DNA of 64,000 bases from Dryococelus australis (GCA_029891345.1 CM057009.1:230321178-230385177), one strand, 5' to 3'; counted from the first letter of the stretch, positions 11,051 to 23,400 are shown. Numbers and translations are program-made. The notes: generated by a model not told the origin, from the letters alone.

Positions 11051-11344
11051 TGCTAATACACTCCCGTAATTAAAAATATATCATGAAAAAAATTATTATA
11101 AAGGAATATATAAATTCAATTACAATATAACAAATAATTTCAAAACACTGATTATTTAAAAACTATTTCGTCAGAGGCTTGCCAACCAAATATTTTTTTT
11201 TTGTTTTAAATATAGCTGTCGGGTGGTTGTACTAATGAAAAAGTATTCTAAGCAAACAAATACCGTGGGCTACCACATGACATTTATAATAAAAAAAAAT
11301 CATGCTAATGGTTAACACATGGTCTTAAATAAAACATCATGCAA

Positions 11345-12025
11345 ATAAGAGCTAGTTAATATCTTGCCTATTCAAAACACTTTCGAAACGTTTGTCGGCA
11401 AAAATACATTATAATGATATATTAAATGTGATAAAGAGTCTTGTCTCGAAAACATTACAGGGCCGGAACAAATAAAATAATGGCCAGCTTACCATAAAGA
11501 CAAAGATGCTGTATGGGAATTGGTCCAGAAACATTTTTTAGATGCTTGCAATATGCCTGCTCTGCGATATACTGCCGACATATTTTCGTTGATATACATC
11601 TGTTATCTTAAAAAAAAATACAGTGGGCCATTGTCTTTTTTTCTAACAGCAAAAATTCTGTCTCAAAAAAAGACACCATGCTGTTAAAAGATAGCTAACA
11701 TCTTGCCTATTCAAAACACTTTCCAAAAGTTTGTGGGCAAATAGACATCATATTTATATCTTTATTGTGATAAAGAGCCTTACGTTGAAAATGTTACTTG
11801 GCTGGAATAAATAATATAATGGCCAGCTTACCGAAAAATACAATGTTGCTACATGGGAATTGGCCCAGAAACGTTTTTAATACGTTTGCAACATGTTTCA
11901 TCTACGATACCATGCCAACACCTTTTTCGTGATATCAATCTGTTATCCTACAAAATGCAGCATGACATTGTCTTTTTTCTAACAGCTTACAATCTATCTC
12001 AAAAAAGACATCACACTGTGGTCAG
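11345..12025 (+). repeat. 340-bp tandem duplication
   Basis: 11345-11685 and 11686-12025 are diverged copies in the same orientation. Shared landmarks in order: ATCTTGCCTATTCAAAACAC, TTTGTSGGCAAA, TGATAAAGAG, ATAATGGCCAGCTTACC, GGGAATTGGYCCAGAAAC, ATCTGTTATC, TTGTCTTTTTTCTAACAGC and TCAAAAAAGACA. No coding potential. It may be two monomers of a satellite-like repeat or part of an unidentified transposon. Confidence 0.8.
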
Positions 12026-13589
12026 ATGGCAGTCATTTGGCATTCAAAGGACATTTGCCGACAGTACAGGTATCGGGCCGACAATTTGCCGACAGTTTGT
12101 GTTTGCTTGGATGTGTCATAGATTGTAATGCAAGCAAGTTAACATAAATATTTACATAAGGTTTAGCTTATATTGAATTCATATCGAGTGTACCCTTAAT
12201 AATCTATTCCCGAGTAATATTTATCCATCAATAAACGACAGCCTTTCAAAATTGTTTTCTGTATTTTCTGCTGGAATTCCAAGTGGAGGAAACTCATCTC
12301 TATATTTGGTACTTACTGCAAATTCTAAAATTAATTTCAAGGTAACAAATTTCACTTTATAAGAATTGTTTTCAGTATTGCCAATATTTCAAAACTGATG
12401 TAATAATTAATTTTCAAAACTGTTCGAAGGCTAATAACTTAAATACTACTGTGTTCAATTTTAAGTATGGAAGCAGTGGGATACCGAGTGGAGACTGACT
12501 GGATATAAGGACATAGATCCACGTTCGGTCACCAAGAGCAGCACCTACTGGGCTCTGCACTCTTACAAGTACTACAGACTATGGATAGGCAGCATTCAAA
12601 TACATGTCATTTATGATTTTCCTTTACAACTTTTATAACCTCAAAAAGCATTAATATGTGGCAACTAATCTATAGAAATGAATATCGATACAAACTCGTG
12701 AGGAATGAGAGGTTGGTTTTAAGATGTCTCTCCTAGAGTAAGAATCCTCGAAGACCTAAATATTTATTAATTTTCTGATATAAAGACAACAATATGTAAT
12801 ATTGAAGAAAAAACAAACCATATTATTTGAAAAGTGGTAAAATTTTTTCGACCACTTGTAGGTGTTAATAGAGAATCTTGCTGTAGCCCTATAGTGCAAC
12901 ATATATATTATGTAATAAATTGAAAAAAATATTTAAGCTGTATTTTCATTCAGTCATTACTCTAAATAACGGAAATACCGAAAGTGCCTTGTAATTAAAC
13001 TATATGTGATATTTCACTGTTGCTGAAAGTGGTAGTACTAAAATTTTCGGAATTATTCTATTAAAAAATATAGCCAGTCAAAAATTTCACATTATATATT
13101 TATTTCCCTAGAATTTTATATGACATGCTCTTCTTGTCACAACAAGCACGTACTGTGAACTACAGTTATGCACACATCAAACTCATCCACCATGCACTAA
13201 AAAACATTTGAAGCTGTGTGTTGCAGTGTTTTGTGGTGTGAGGAGATTTGAGGGGCAGTAAAGTTTTAGGGTAGAAATGTTGGGCAAAAATGATGTTGCC
13301 TGGTATGCACTAGACATCGCCAACGCGATGTCATTGTTGCAGTAGAGCTGCTGATTCTTGAAGATCTCTTGATCGCAGGCTGATATCCCGGACATAATCT
13401 TCCATCACTGCTGATGGACCCCTCATATTAAATATTAATTATTTGGCTGTGGTGTTTCCTATGCAGAAGGACTATATCAGGCTTACATACACACTTCAGA
13501 TGAGCTGATTTACGATATCACTTACGTATGGATGTTAATTAATTACACAAAACACTGAAAAAAATGATAACACTTTCGACAGGATTCTT
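12026..13589. other. AT-rich region, nothing identified
   Basis: No frame has the look of a conserved protein and no repeat boundary is obvious. A 70-codon minus-strand frame at 13183-13395 is unremarkable. Confidence 0.4.
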
Positions 13590-14215
13590 AGGGACCCATG
13601 CCCTGAAGTGCCCGAAGGCCTTGCTAAATTAAACACATGAGATTCGTAGTCAATGTAGCTTTAATTACCTTGACTACTTTTACATTACTCGACAGTGAAC
13701 ACTTTACATAGTATACTGGGTATAGTCTGCTGGTGAGACGAAATTGTAGAAAAGGCATGAAGTCACAAAATGAATTGAAAATAAATATTATGCTCCGCTA
13801 TGAGATTTAAGTCGTAGGGGAGGAGGGCAGGCATCTCCGATTGGTAAAGAATAAAAAGTTTCTTGCAAATTATTGAAAACTATTGCAACCTAAATTATTG
13901 GTGCGAACAGTGCTGGCCACAGGAACATGCACGCGATGCACCCTTGTCATCGCGAGTCTCAGATGCTACTGGGTTTTTCCATGTGCTGCACAATCCTCCC
14001 CTGATGTGTTTGGCACGATACCTGGAACTACTTTCTGACACACTTGGCACAATATTAAATGAAATGGGGATGACAGAAGTAAAATTTAAACAACTCATCT
14101 CTTACCATCAAACATATTAACAAAACAATAATACTCAATAATGATTTATAGGTCTGTCTTGCAGTCCTCTGAACCAAGGTTCCTACACCATCAGCAGTTA
14201 AGCCATTTTAAGGGG
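13590..14215 (-). repeat. Probable E2 3' LTR remnant
   Basis: The minus strand reads, near its outer end, a stretch close to GGCCTTCGGGCACTTCAGGGCATGGGTCC split over 13596-13625. In E5 the LTR at about 29902-29933 has the same order (GATTGCCGAAAGG, TTTCAGGGCATGGGCCCC). A GGGGCGCCC-like purine/GC tract on the plus strand at 14211-14220 separates it from the coding tail. No second LTR copy was found, so the edges are guesses. Confidence 0.4.
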
Positions 14216-14224
14216 CGCCCTATT

Positions 14225-14985
14225 TTAGTATGATGCACCAAATTGCACTGAGTAACCTGTGGCTACATTACCCTGTGCTATACTGCTTGCACTGGTGTCA
14301 GACATTACATGTGTAGCAGTAATGAATCGCCACACACCGGAGCACATGCTGTCTAGTGTAGATGCCTGCTGCATCGTTGAGTGGTGTGGAAGGGCAAACA
14401 TTCTAGGGGTGAGGAATGCAGAACACATCAAATGCCCCCTCCCTCCTTGTGATACAGTTTGCAGCCATGTGCTGCTAAGCCCAGCAAGGGCACCGCTACT
14501 TCCCCTGCTGTTTCTGGCGTACAAAGTATGGGCTCTTAATAAGCCCCCACATTGCTGGAATGTCTGATTCAGCTGTCCCATGCGGCCTGGCCCACTATGG
14601 TTCACTGTGACACCTCCACGTGTTAGGCAAACCTGTGGCAGATGTGGCCACCATCATGATCGATGAAGGATAAGCTAGCTGGACGACTTACTGTCCTCGT
14701 TATCTCCATCACTGCTGCTTCTCCTGCTCTTGCTTCCACATCCCCAGTATCCCTCTGTTGTTGTCTTTGCTCTTGGTACTGACATTGGCACTTCTCCCTT
14801 CGCGCATTTGCTATACAAGTTGCTGCTTTTTTCACTTGCGGGCAGACATTGTCTCCTGGCAGAGTAATATTACTCCCCAACAGGACATCACTGGGTGTTC
14901 TGGTGGTGGCGGCATTGACATACTGGCTGAGAGTGAAGAGGTTAGCTGGCAGGTGTTCGGTCCAGGTGTCAAGTTGTTCTTCCCT
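14225..14985 (-). pseudogene. E2 pol tail
   Basis: Two minus-strand frames (14623-14880, rich in Arg/Gln, and 14225-14605, rich in Ser/Gly/Thr) occupy the position between integrase and LTR. They resemble in composition, not clearly in sequence, the tails of E1 and E5. No domain recognised. Confidence 0.35.
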
Positions 14986-14989
14986 TCCT

Positions 14990-15560
14990 CAAGGATTTGC
15001 ATCTGTGTCTTTAACTCCTGGCTGTGGCGCTCGGTGGGGTTTGAGAGGAGATGGCACACTGCCATCTTCAAGTGTGCACTACCCACCTTGCGCACATTTC
15101 CTGCCACTGGGTTTCTTTGCCTGTTAGAACATTCTTTTTATAGCCCCATCTCACAAAGAACTCACCTTGCAACACTTTATCAATGCTAGTTACCCATGCA
15201 CTGCTTGTTGAGTAAACCTTTACCCAGTAGGAAAAATGATTCGTTACCACAACAATAAATCTCTTCCCCCCTGCTGACTTGTGGTAAGGCCCTCTCAGGT
15301 CTGTCAGACCATTACAAAAGGCCGACTGGGTAGCGGTGGCTGTTGTTGTTTCAAGCCATTTATCCTACATTTCTTTAACTTGCTGCACCTATTTCGGTGC
15401 TTAACGTGTAAGGCCGAGCCAGAAAAAATGTTCCATATTTCTGACTATCTGGTCCATTCCGGGATGTCATGCTTTGTTGCTCGGATGCGCATGCACAAGT
15501 ACCTTGTCCCCGCTGCTAGACAGCACAAATAACCTCCATGTTAGTGGGCATTTCCATGTA
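14990..15560 (-). pseudogene. E2 integrase
   Basis: The minus frame at 15068-15250 reads the integrase core: 'VTNHFSYWVKVY' followed by 'EFFVRWGYKKNVLTGKETQW'. The first catalytic Asp is replaced by Asn (TNHF) and the second, normally in a TDN-type box, by Gly (LTGKETQ), so the active site is lost. A broken HHCC module lies upstream on the minus strand at about 15430-15560 (ATKHDIPE...). Integrase would have joined the cDNA to host DNA. Confidence 0.75.
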
Positions 15561-15699
15561 TATATTTCTAGATGGTTTTTTACCACATGCTAATACTCTA
15601 CTGGCTATGTAACACATGATTTGTTGTTCTTTTCTTGCGCAAATGATTGATTCGCATACCTAGTGGTAGAGATCACACATCAGAATATTGTTATTGACA

Positions 15700-16280
15700 A
15701 TACTCATTGGTTGGAGGCTCACCTCGTGGAATGTCTCCTTTGTGTCTAGAGGCAGAATTGTGTCCCACTCTGCATCATTGTGGACTATGATGTCATCACT
15801 GGGCGCTCCTGACAAGGCATCTGTGAGCTGGTTTCGATTCCCGGGGATGTGCTCAATGACGAAATCCTGAATAAGCAGTGCCCTCTGCGTTAACTTGCTA
15901 CATGTCTAACTCACACTGTACCGGCAAACAAGGCAACAATTATCTGTGTGGAACAAAAACCTCTGGTATTCTAGGTAGTCCTGGTACTTTTTAATGGCCT
16001 AAACCACAGGCAGATACACTCACTTGTTGATACTGAAGCATCATTCTGTTTGGTCTAGTTTCACACCTGAAAAGTCAATCATGTGACGAACACCATTGAC
16101 ATTACACTGGTACTGTACTGCACCCAGGCCCTCCTGCCTGGCATCGTTCTGCAGGTACAGGTGGTTACTAGAATCATACATGGCCAAGGTCGGGCACGTC
16201 CTGTAATGTCTTTTAATTTCTTTGAGTGCATCGTCTGCTGTGCTATTCCACACAAACCCCTGTTGCAGTGACAACAGCTT
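15700..16280 (-). pseudogene. E2 RNase H
   Basis: The 16041-16274 minus frame reads 'FVWNSTADDALKEIKRHYRTCPTLAMYD' in two blocks, then 'HLYLQNDARQEGLGAV' (the D-A-S/R first catalytic box, with Asp present after Asn) and 'VIDFSG'-like wording with Met. Further blocks continue to 15800: 'YLEYQRFLFHTDN' and 'FVIEHIPGNRNQLTDALS', the usual end of gypsy RNase H. Stops interrupt near 16035 and 15905. Confidence 0.8.
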
Positions 16281-16284
16281 GGTG

Positions 16285-17060
16285 AGGGGTGCTGTTATTT
16301 CTGCAAAACTCTGTATAAGCTAATGACGCCAATTGATCAGTCCGAAAAACTTTGCAGGTATTTGTGCATGCACGATGGTAGAAAATCGTCGATTATATGT
16401 AACTGTTCGTGATTAGGCTTGTTTCCTGCTTTGTTGATCTGTCCCAGAAAGTCTAAATTGGTTCGCTTGCACGCATGAGTCCTTTAATGGCCAGTCTTTC
16501 TAACACCATAGACAAATGATGCTCATTTCTTCCCAGATCTCGGACCACACGACCACATCGTCTACATATGCAAACAAAAAGTCACAGATGAGGCTGTCTA
16601 ACACTCGGACCATCATCACTTTAAATCTGTCCCGTTCACACTTCAAGCCGAAAAACATGGTGCAGAACTGAAATGTGCCTCCCATCGGAGGCCTTGAAAG
16701 TGATTTTATAATTCTTCCCGTTGACAGGTATCTGCCAATATCTGCTCCACAGGTCGAAAGATGAAAATATCTTCGTCTCTCCTAGTGAACTCAGTGCATC
16801 CTTACCACTGGTGTAGGTGGCAGTGCACTGTGTGTCACCTGATAAATTGGGCGGAAGTTGACACGAAACCTGCACATGTCATTTTTTTGTGCCTGTGTGA
16901 CAGCAGAATTGAAACCACTGCACGTATGCTCAATTACTCCATCCACTAGCATTTCCTGGATTTGTTGAAGTATTATTCACACCTTCTGGTGTAGGTAACT
17001 ATGCGGCATGCACCAAAGAATAACATGTTCCCCTAAAGTTGTTCACCACAAGGCATCCTG
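16285..17060 (-). pseudogene. E2 reverse transcriptase
   Basis: Minus-strand frames 16636-16875 and 16500-16685, with neighbours, give the RT blocks in order: 'IQEMLVDGVIEHT', 'FRVNFRPIYQVTH', a Leu-Trp-Ser-Arg-Tyr-Trp-Gln segment, 'FGLKCERDRFKVMM', and 'FAYVDDVVVWSEIWEE'. Both catalytic aspartates of the YVDD box are intact. A thumb remnant with 'FFGLINWRH' follows near 16330-16350. The RT itself is broken by several frameshifts. Confidence 0.85.
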
Positions 17061-17099
17061 TTTTGTAAACACTTCCTCATGTTCATCTAGTAACCTTTG

Positions 17100-17560
17100 G
17101 AAAGCTTCCTGGTGTTCTAGCAGTATGTTATGAACAAATTTTCCAACAAAAAATGCTGGTGTGCTGTCAGCTGTTCACCGATACATATTATAAACTGTGT
17201 GCCTCTCCTCCTAGCTAAAATGAATACATCTTGCCATGGGTTCTACTATAGTATTTTGCTCCGATGACCAAGACACTCCTAATATAGCATTCTCTCTAAT
17301 CTCTGTGGTTATTTTTGCAGTTGTGATCATTTCAATATCACATACTCTTATCGTTACTGTAGCTTGCCATAACTCTGTGCTTCTGTATTGATTTACAGCG
17401 AGCAGGACCACATGACTAGTTGGTGTTTCATCAGTTTTGTTTACAAAATATTGTTGTAAAAAATTGTGAGATACTGCAGTGTCAATGAGGATGTGACTAG
17501 CGTGTCTTTTTTATTGATACAAGAATGTGGATAAACTGTGCCTTTTTACCACTAACCTGG
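17100..17560 (-). pseudogene. E2 aspartic protease and linker
   Basis: Just upstream of RT the minus strand reads 'DTAVSHNFLQQYF' near 17440-17490, the position of the retropepsin D-(T/S)-G loop, with Ala where Gly is normal. A 66-codon open frame follows (17211-17411), ending in an 'ILGVSW'-type strand that corresponds to the ILG-x-D flap-end block. The active-site Gly loss and a later stop make it non-functional. The linker reads '...LDEHEEVFTKQDALW' near 17040-17100. Confidence 0.6.
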
Positions 17561-17699
17561 TTTTAGGGGGATAGTGGTGGTGTCACGTTCGTGTTTTGCT
17601 TTGGGACCGGGGTGTCAAGGGTATCAGGCCCCCTTATCACTGCTTTATGTTTTCCTGTTTGCTGGTCGTATGTTCCTTGTGGGTGTTCGGATGTGTGTT

Positions 17700-18840
17700 G
17701 TTTGGGCACTGCCTGTGCCAATGGAATTCTTTTCATTCTAAATAGTGTCCGGCTGTTTGCGGCATCTTGCTCTTATTCCACTTCATTAAACTTGTTCACT
17801 GCACTTTTGTCTGCACTGTCATTTTTGCTGGTGTCTACATTTTTCTGTTAGTTGTCATCGTTTGATTCGGAGACCATAAATATTTATGAGTTTGGGCGTA
17901 AAGATAGGGTTTTTAAAGTATTTGCCTGGTCACTTTGATTGCTGTCACTCTCACCTAGTGGCTCATGGTGCCATCTTGTATCACAAGAATCGCGATGGGG
18001 TTGACACAAATTGCATTCCAAAATTATAGCTACATGCATCAGTTCCTACAATCTATCATTGAGTAATGGTACTAAGATGACTCCAGTCAAATAGTTTCAG
18101 CTACCGCTTCCAATATTTCCATTCCGGGAGTTGTAGTTGTACGCACAGCACAAGGTGTAATTTTCGCGTGATGAACTCCTTGTTGTTCCTGTAGTGTCAG
18201 TTTACTCTGGGCCTATAGCGAAGTGAGCACACCTTCAAATCTGCATTGGAAAGAGTGAAGGAATCCCTCGCGTGCATGACCCTAGTCATTCAAGGAGCTA
18301 CACCATGATTTTGCATCCCCTTGAACCTGGTTCCCTATGCATCTGGGCCACTCTTCCTCGCAAACCCTGTACTGTTATAGTCTCGACATGCAAGTTTGAG
18401 GAAAGCTGCCTGGTCCACATTTTGTGCTTCTGCAAACATGGATATCATTTGAAAGTGTTTCGGAGTTGGTTTCTTTGTGCCTTCAAGGTTTGGCATGTTG
18501 GGTGTTTATGTGGTTTCCTGTCGTCTTTCTTTCCCTTGCAGCCATCTGGGGACAGGTGTTTGCCCATAGTTTCTTCGTGAAACTGATGTCACTGGTGGTA
18601 CAGAGGGGCAAGGCATGTGAATTGTTGGTATCACTTCTGGCAGGTTTTACGGGAATATTGGCATTGAATAGAAGGTGGTAGACTATATGTGGTAGTTATT
18701 GAGCGGATGGTATGAACAGGAGTGGTGCTGCGAATGAGATTGGCAGGTGTTGTGTTTACTGGGTGAATGGCATTTTTTTTGTTGACAGCTTCCACATGTA
18801 CACTGTGAGTGTTTGACATGTTTATTTACATTTGATGTGT
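17700..18840 (-). pseudogene. E2 Gag
   Basis: Minus-strand frames between the PHD-like finger and the protease. A stretch near 18150-18260, reading Phe-Glu-Gly...Ala-Gln-Ser-Lys-Leu...Gln-Glu-Gln-Gln, aligns with the E3 Gag segment at 36900-36990 (Arg-Phe-Asp...Ala-Gln-Ala-Arg-Leu...Glu-Gln-Gln). A possible CCHC-type knuckle (CNLCQPHRDSC, non-canonical spacing) lies near 17982-18015. Frames are short and shifted. Gag would form the particle. Confidence 0.55.
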
Positions 18841-18844
18841 CAGT

Positions 18845-18979
18845 GCACCCATGACACGAGAATTGCTCTCACTGTGCTCACAGTCTCTCAGTAGCTGTCA
18901 AACATCGCTCATGCACCATTACGTCACAAACACGACACTTTACTTTGTCAGCTCCTCCTTGACAGTCTGCTCTGTGACA
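18845..18979 (-). other. PHD-like C4HC3 zinc finger at the E2 Gag N-terminal side
   Basis: One minus-strand frame gives the ligand pattern C-x4-C-x8-C-x2-C-x4-H-x2-C-x15-C-x2-C over 45 codons, with 'KCRVC' and 'VHERC' in the middle. This is the C4HC3 order of PHD fingers; the usual aromatic residue two before the last pair is Phe here. Two stops lie in the 15-residue loop. E3 has the same array with almost the same spacing at 37299-37436. PHD fingers typically bind histone tails; that this one did is inference. Confidence 0.6.
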
Positions 18980-18990
18980 TGTGGTGACTA

Positions 18991-20025
18991 GCAGTTTTAG
19001 TTACATGAGAAAATTATCCCATTTATATAGTGTGTCTTGTAGTTTGAGATTTACACTAAACTGTTTGCATATAAAATTGAATCCCGTTTTGGTTGCAGTT
19101 TCGTTTATGAGTTTAGGCACTCTCTGTGATATTGTGTTTGGCACTGGATACAACTGAGGGTTAATGTCTCATGGCCCACGCATAAACTTATGATTCGCCA
19201 GTTCAGTTGCCTGTAATTTGGAACTTTTTTGTTAGCTGGTGGTCCGAAGTATTGGCCAGTTTGTAATGTTTGTATATTCACTTTCCCTGCAAATTTATTT
19301 CACCTCGTGATTGTTCGCGACATGGTTGTGTGATATTACTTATCTGGTTCAATGAATATGGTCTCTTACTTTACATCGGGCTTATAGGAACCTGTCTATA
19401 GCTACTGCACAGACTATGATTTTCACAGAATTTTTGATCTGTGAAGATTTTACAGCGGGTAGAATAATACTCCAGTTTTTATTAATAATAGCGAAAATAA
19501 TAATAAAACACACTTAACTGCGTTCTTTCGGAATATATTAAATGAACCCTGGTAAAGAAAAATTGGCCACTGTTATTAGAGGAAAACAAGTAGGCAATTG
19601 CCAACAAAAGACATAAACGAATTAATTGAAATATTACATTTTCAAATACTGAAAAATATCTTGCCTAGAGAGCTGTGACATAGACATAATTATTGGCTGA
19701 ATAATCAAAAATATTTTGGGCCAACACATAATTCAAAATACAGTTGGTTATTAGCTCTATTTTATGACTCCTATATTTTTGCCAGTCCAGCCACACTATA
19801 TTTAAAACATTAAATGCACATGGCCTACTAGTGTCTATCGTAAACCACTACTTTGAGAAACACTGATTGGTTTTTCTTTTCACATAATAATACTTAATTT
19901 CAAGCATTCATATTCGAGTGTAAACCAAACCTTACACTGAACAGTGTCCTAACAGGTTTTTTTGTATCACGGTCCTAAGAAATAACCTATCTACCACAAG
20001 AGCTATCTGTCACAAGTGTTAGATA
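18991..20025. other. AT-rich region, nothing identified
   Basis: I looked here for a 5' LTR of E2 and found none that matches the left end. No coding region seen. Confidence 0.4.
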
Positions 20026-20027
20026 TA

Positions 20028-20402
20028 CAGGATGATTCTTAATTAGACCGTCATATTTCGGGAGGTGATTCTTCATGAAAAAATTAATAGGAAACATGAC
20101 ACTTTATACTTAAACCAAATACTAAGGGATCCCTTAAAAAACCAGGTTTTTAACCGCATTTGTGCAAAGTATCGGTAACAACGTAAAATACAATGACAAA
20201 TCTCGAACATTATTGCATATTATTGTGACCTTCAACATAAGAGCCGATATTTTGTACAAATATGGCTAAAAATGTCTCTCTTTTAAGGGGTCATACCTTT
20301 CTTAATATTCGGTTGAGGTGGAAAGTGTCGCATATGTTTTCCTTTTACATTTCAAGTAGATTCACTTCCCAAAGTTTGTCGGTCTAATTTCGATTCAACC
20401 TG
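20028..20402. mobile_element. MITE with terminal inverted repeats
   Basis: The left end CAGGATGATTCTTAATTAGACCG and the right end, read on the other strand, CAGGTTGAATCGAAATTAGACCG, match over about 22 positions with few differences. Both ends are flanked by TA (20026-20027 and 20403-20404), as expected for a TA target duplication. The 375-bp body has no ORF. The TA duplication suggests mobilisation by a Tc1/mariner-type transposase; this is inference. Confidence 0.7.
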
Positions 20403-20404
20403 TA

Positions 20405-23400
20405 GATACGTAAAGTGTTTTTTCTTTTGTTCGAACTTGCCATTCTGAGCTACTCAGATATATATTAATATTAAAATAAACAGTACTTTTGATTAATTGT
20501 AGTGTAAATAATAATTATTTATATAATGTCTTTGTTCATGCACAGCAGGGCTTAATAAAATAACTGATAATAATTTACAAAACTGCTATGTGTAAAATTT
20601 AAATTTTTAAGGCCCTAGCTTGCAAACTGTTTTAGTCGCGAGTGGCACATAAAAAATTAGTGAATATCTGACAGTTAGATTTAAAATGTAAATATTTCTA
20701 GGTGTTCACAAAAAAATTACTTTGCATTTCAGGCGAAAATGAAGTAAGATATTCGAGTGATAGTATAATTTAGACTTAATTTATTATATTTATTTGTGTA
20801 AATAAGGTACTGAATATCTTACTGTAGCTAAAAAAGTTCAAATAAACCAGGAACTTTTTATGATTGTCAAAATTTTCGTAAATTGACGGACATTTTTCCT
20901 AATTCATGCGACGAACTGTGCAGTTAATTTCGAATGACGGAGTAGTTTTGTACATATTTGAACATTGTTGAAAATTTTTTCTCAGGGCTTGGGACAAACA
21001 ACTGCATTTGACTCCAACCTCATTTGTCATTTGTCTGCCTCAAGAAATGTATTTTACTTTCCATGGAAGTTGTAAAAAAAAAAAAGGTAATATGTCTTTA
21101 ATTTTTCTAAACGGTAATGTAGAACAGCCATTTGTGTTGGTAAATAAGGGGTTGTGCACACTACAGTAATATATTGTTAAGTTATTCGGCAACAAGGACT
21201 GTGGTGTTAATGGCACACTTTGGGCTGTGTAGCCAGCATTTAACTTAATATTATGTTTGCATTAACTTGTAATTAGCCTAAAATGCACATGACTGGTAAT
21301 ATAGTGGCGAAATGACTCAGAATCCCTAGTATCTTCAAACAAGAGAGGCGATGCTCATGCACAACCTCACTATATAACAATAATGCTTATGAGCCTATTT
21401 TATACACTATAATCTCATGCCATATATGTTCGTGTTCATGCTCATTCATGATCAGTGATATAGTTTGCATATTGTAATGTTGTGCAGTTTAATGCTTTTG
21501 TTTACATTCCATTTGCACACATTAACCACATCTGCAGAAAAACAATGAAATAAAATAAGATGACTCAACAGGCTACATTTTATTTGGTTCAGTGATATGA
21601 AATGATTAATATTGTAGCTCTTGTACTAGAAAATATCATGCTAATTCTATTTCTGCTTCAAGTATGTGTGTGTATCCTGAATTTTTGAGTCCTTCATTTT
21701 TATAATTTTATGCAACTTATGGGGAATATTGATAAATAACAATATCGGTATGTTATTTGTCACTTATTTTCCCATTTGTGCATTTTCGAGTTTACTATTT
21801 CACAATGTGTGAAAGGGATGAAATGGGTAGATACTGCCAGTATACTAAGTTTGGGTAAATTTTGTTAAATCGTTTAATAGATATAACATACTAATCTAAA
21901 TTACTCATATAACCACCATTTAGAAAAATTCCTTTCCCACTTCAAAATGTCAACTTACATGACCAACTGTGCACTGTGGCACACTCAGTTTTGATTGTTT
22001 CCCGAGATATGACATGAAAACTTTATTCATGTTATGCTATCTTATAAAATGGCGGGCAAAAATGACTGTGCAGAAACATTTGGTTTTTTAATAGATTCTC
22101 TCAGCATACAATTTTAAGTTGAAATTTTTTACTTTGTTTAGTAGATATGTAAACATAGCATACTGGACTAAAATGTGTATATGGCAGTCATTTTGAAAAT
22201 AAGAGTCAAGCCTACTTAAAAAACAGAGAATCCGATGACCAACCATCGTTCTAATTGTTTGCTTAAATTGGGAGTAATCGGTTAATTGTTTTTCCGAAAT
22301 ATAAAGACTTTATTTTATTTATTATTTTTTTTCCTGTGGGGCTATCTTGCAAAAATTATTTATAAGGGAGGTTCGGTGTAAAAACAAGTATTATTTTATG
22401 TTATTTATTTATATGTTTTATTCACCCACATACTGTTAAGCTGCATATACGTCAGTTTACAAAAAATATGACATGCACTTCAGTTATATATACACCAGCA
22501 TTGGAAGAAATAAAAACATACTTCGCAAAATTTAATTATATACATAATTATTTTTATCCTGCCTACATTACAAACTCTACTTTGTAATCTGGACTACTTG
22601 AGGCATAGTTTTCCATTACAAATATATGTCAGTTACGAATTACTCGTTAAGGAATATTCATAGACCTACTACAGCGATGTGTAATTCAGTTTGCCTTGAT
22701 TAGATTCCATTTCTGGCCTCGAGTCATTCCAGAGTTTGCATGCTACATAGCTACTTAAGTGAATGCTTTTCAGTAAATAGCAGTACCGTGAATGGGAACA
22801 ACTTAGCATGTCTTTGTGACTAAATGTCTGTGATTAGATGTGAGTTGCGTTAATTTATCCGGGAGATATTTTGGTAGTTTATACCTACCTTTGTCTGACA
22901 GGTTTGAGCAGTCTTCTGTTTTCCATATCCAGCCAGCCGGAGATCGTTATACGCTCCTTTCTCTTAAAATCAAAGGCGAATGGAAGACAAGCATCCTGTA
23001 GCTTCAGTGTCATATATTTTAGAGAATTTTCTATTCCTATAAACAGGCCTGCGCAACAGTTAGAAGTATATAGAACCAATAAGTAGGTCACAGATGTAGA
23101 TGTTTTGCTTGTCAAGGTACATTAGAATATTTTAACATACCTAATCCACAATCCTCAAGGTTAATTTCATTATTAATTTTGTTTACTGGATACACTTGTG
23201 TCCTCTTAATGGCCTGTTATGTTCAAATTTCTATATAAGAACTTTTATTTGGGTTTATTTTAAGCCTGTTTTTGCCCCACCACTTCTTAATTCTCTCGAG
23301 AGCTTTGTATACTATTTCTACTGTATCAAGTTAAATCATTCGGCGAGGATAAGATGTACAATTCGGTGTCATCTGTATATTGATGACACGGAAGGTACAC

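Larger units (their letters stand above)
13590..18990 (-). mobile_element. Ty3/gypsy element E2, decayed
   Basis: On the minus strand, from right to left, the coding order is PHD-like finger, Gag, CCHC-like knuckle, protease, RT, RNase H, integrase and pol tail, followed by an LTR-like end near 13590-14210. The RT catalytic box is intact (YVDD) but the frames are broken by many stops. Its Gag matches E3 Gag, and its 3' end shares GGGCATGGG-type sequence with the E5 3' LTR (29915-29930). No 5' LTR was recognised to the right of 19000, so the copy may be 5'-truncated there. Confidence 0.85.
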
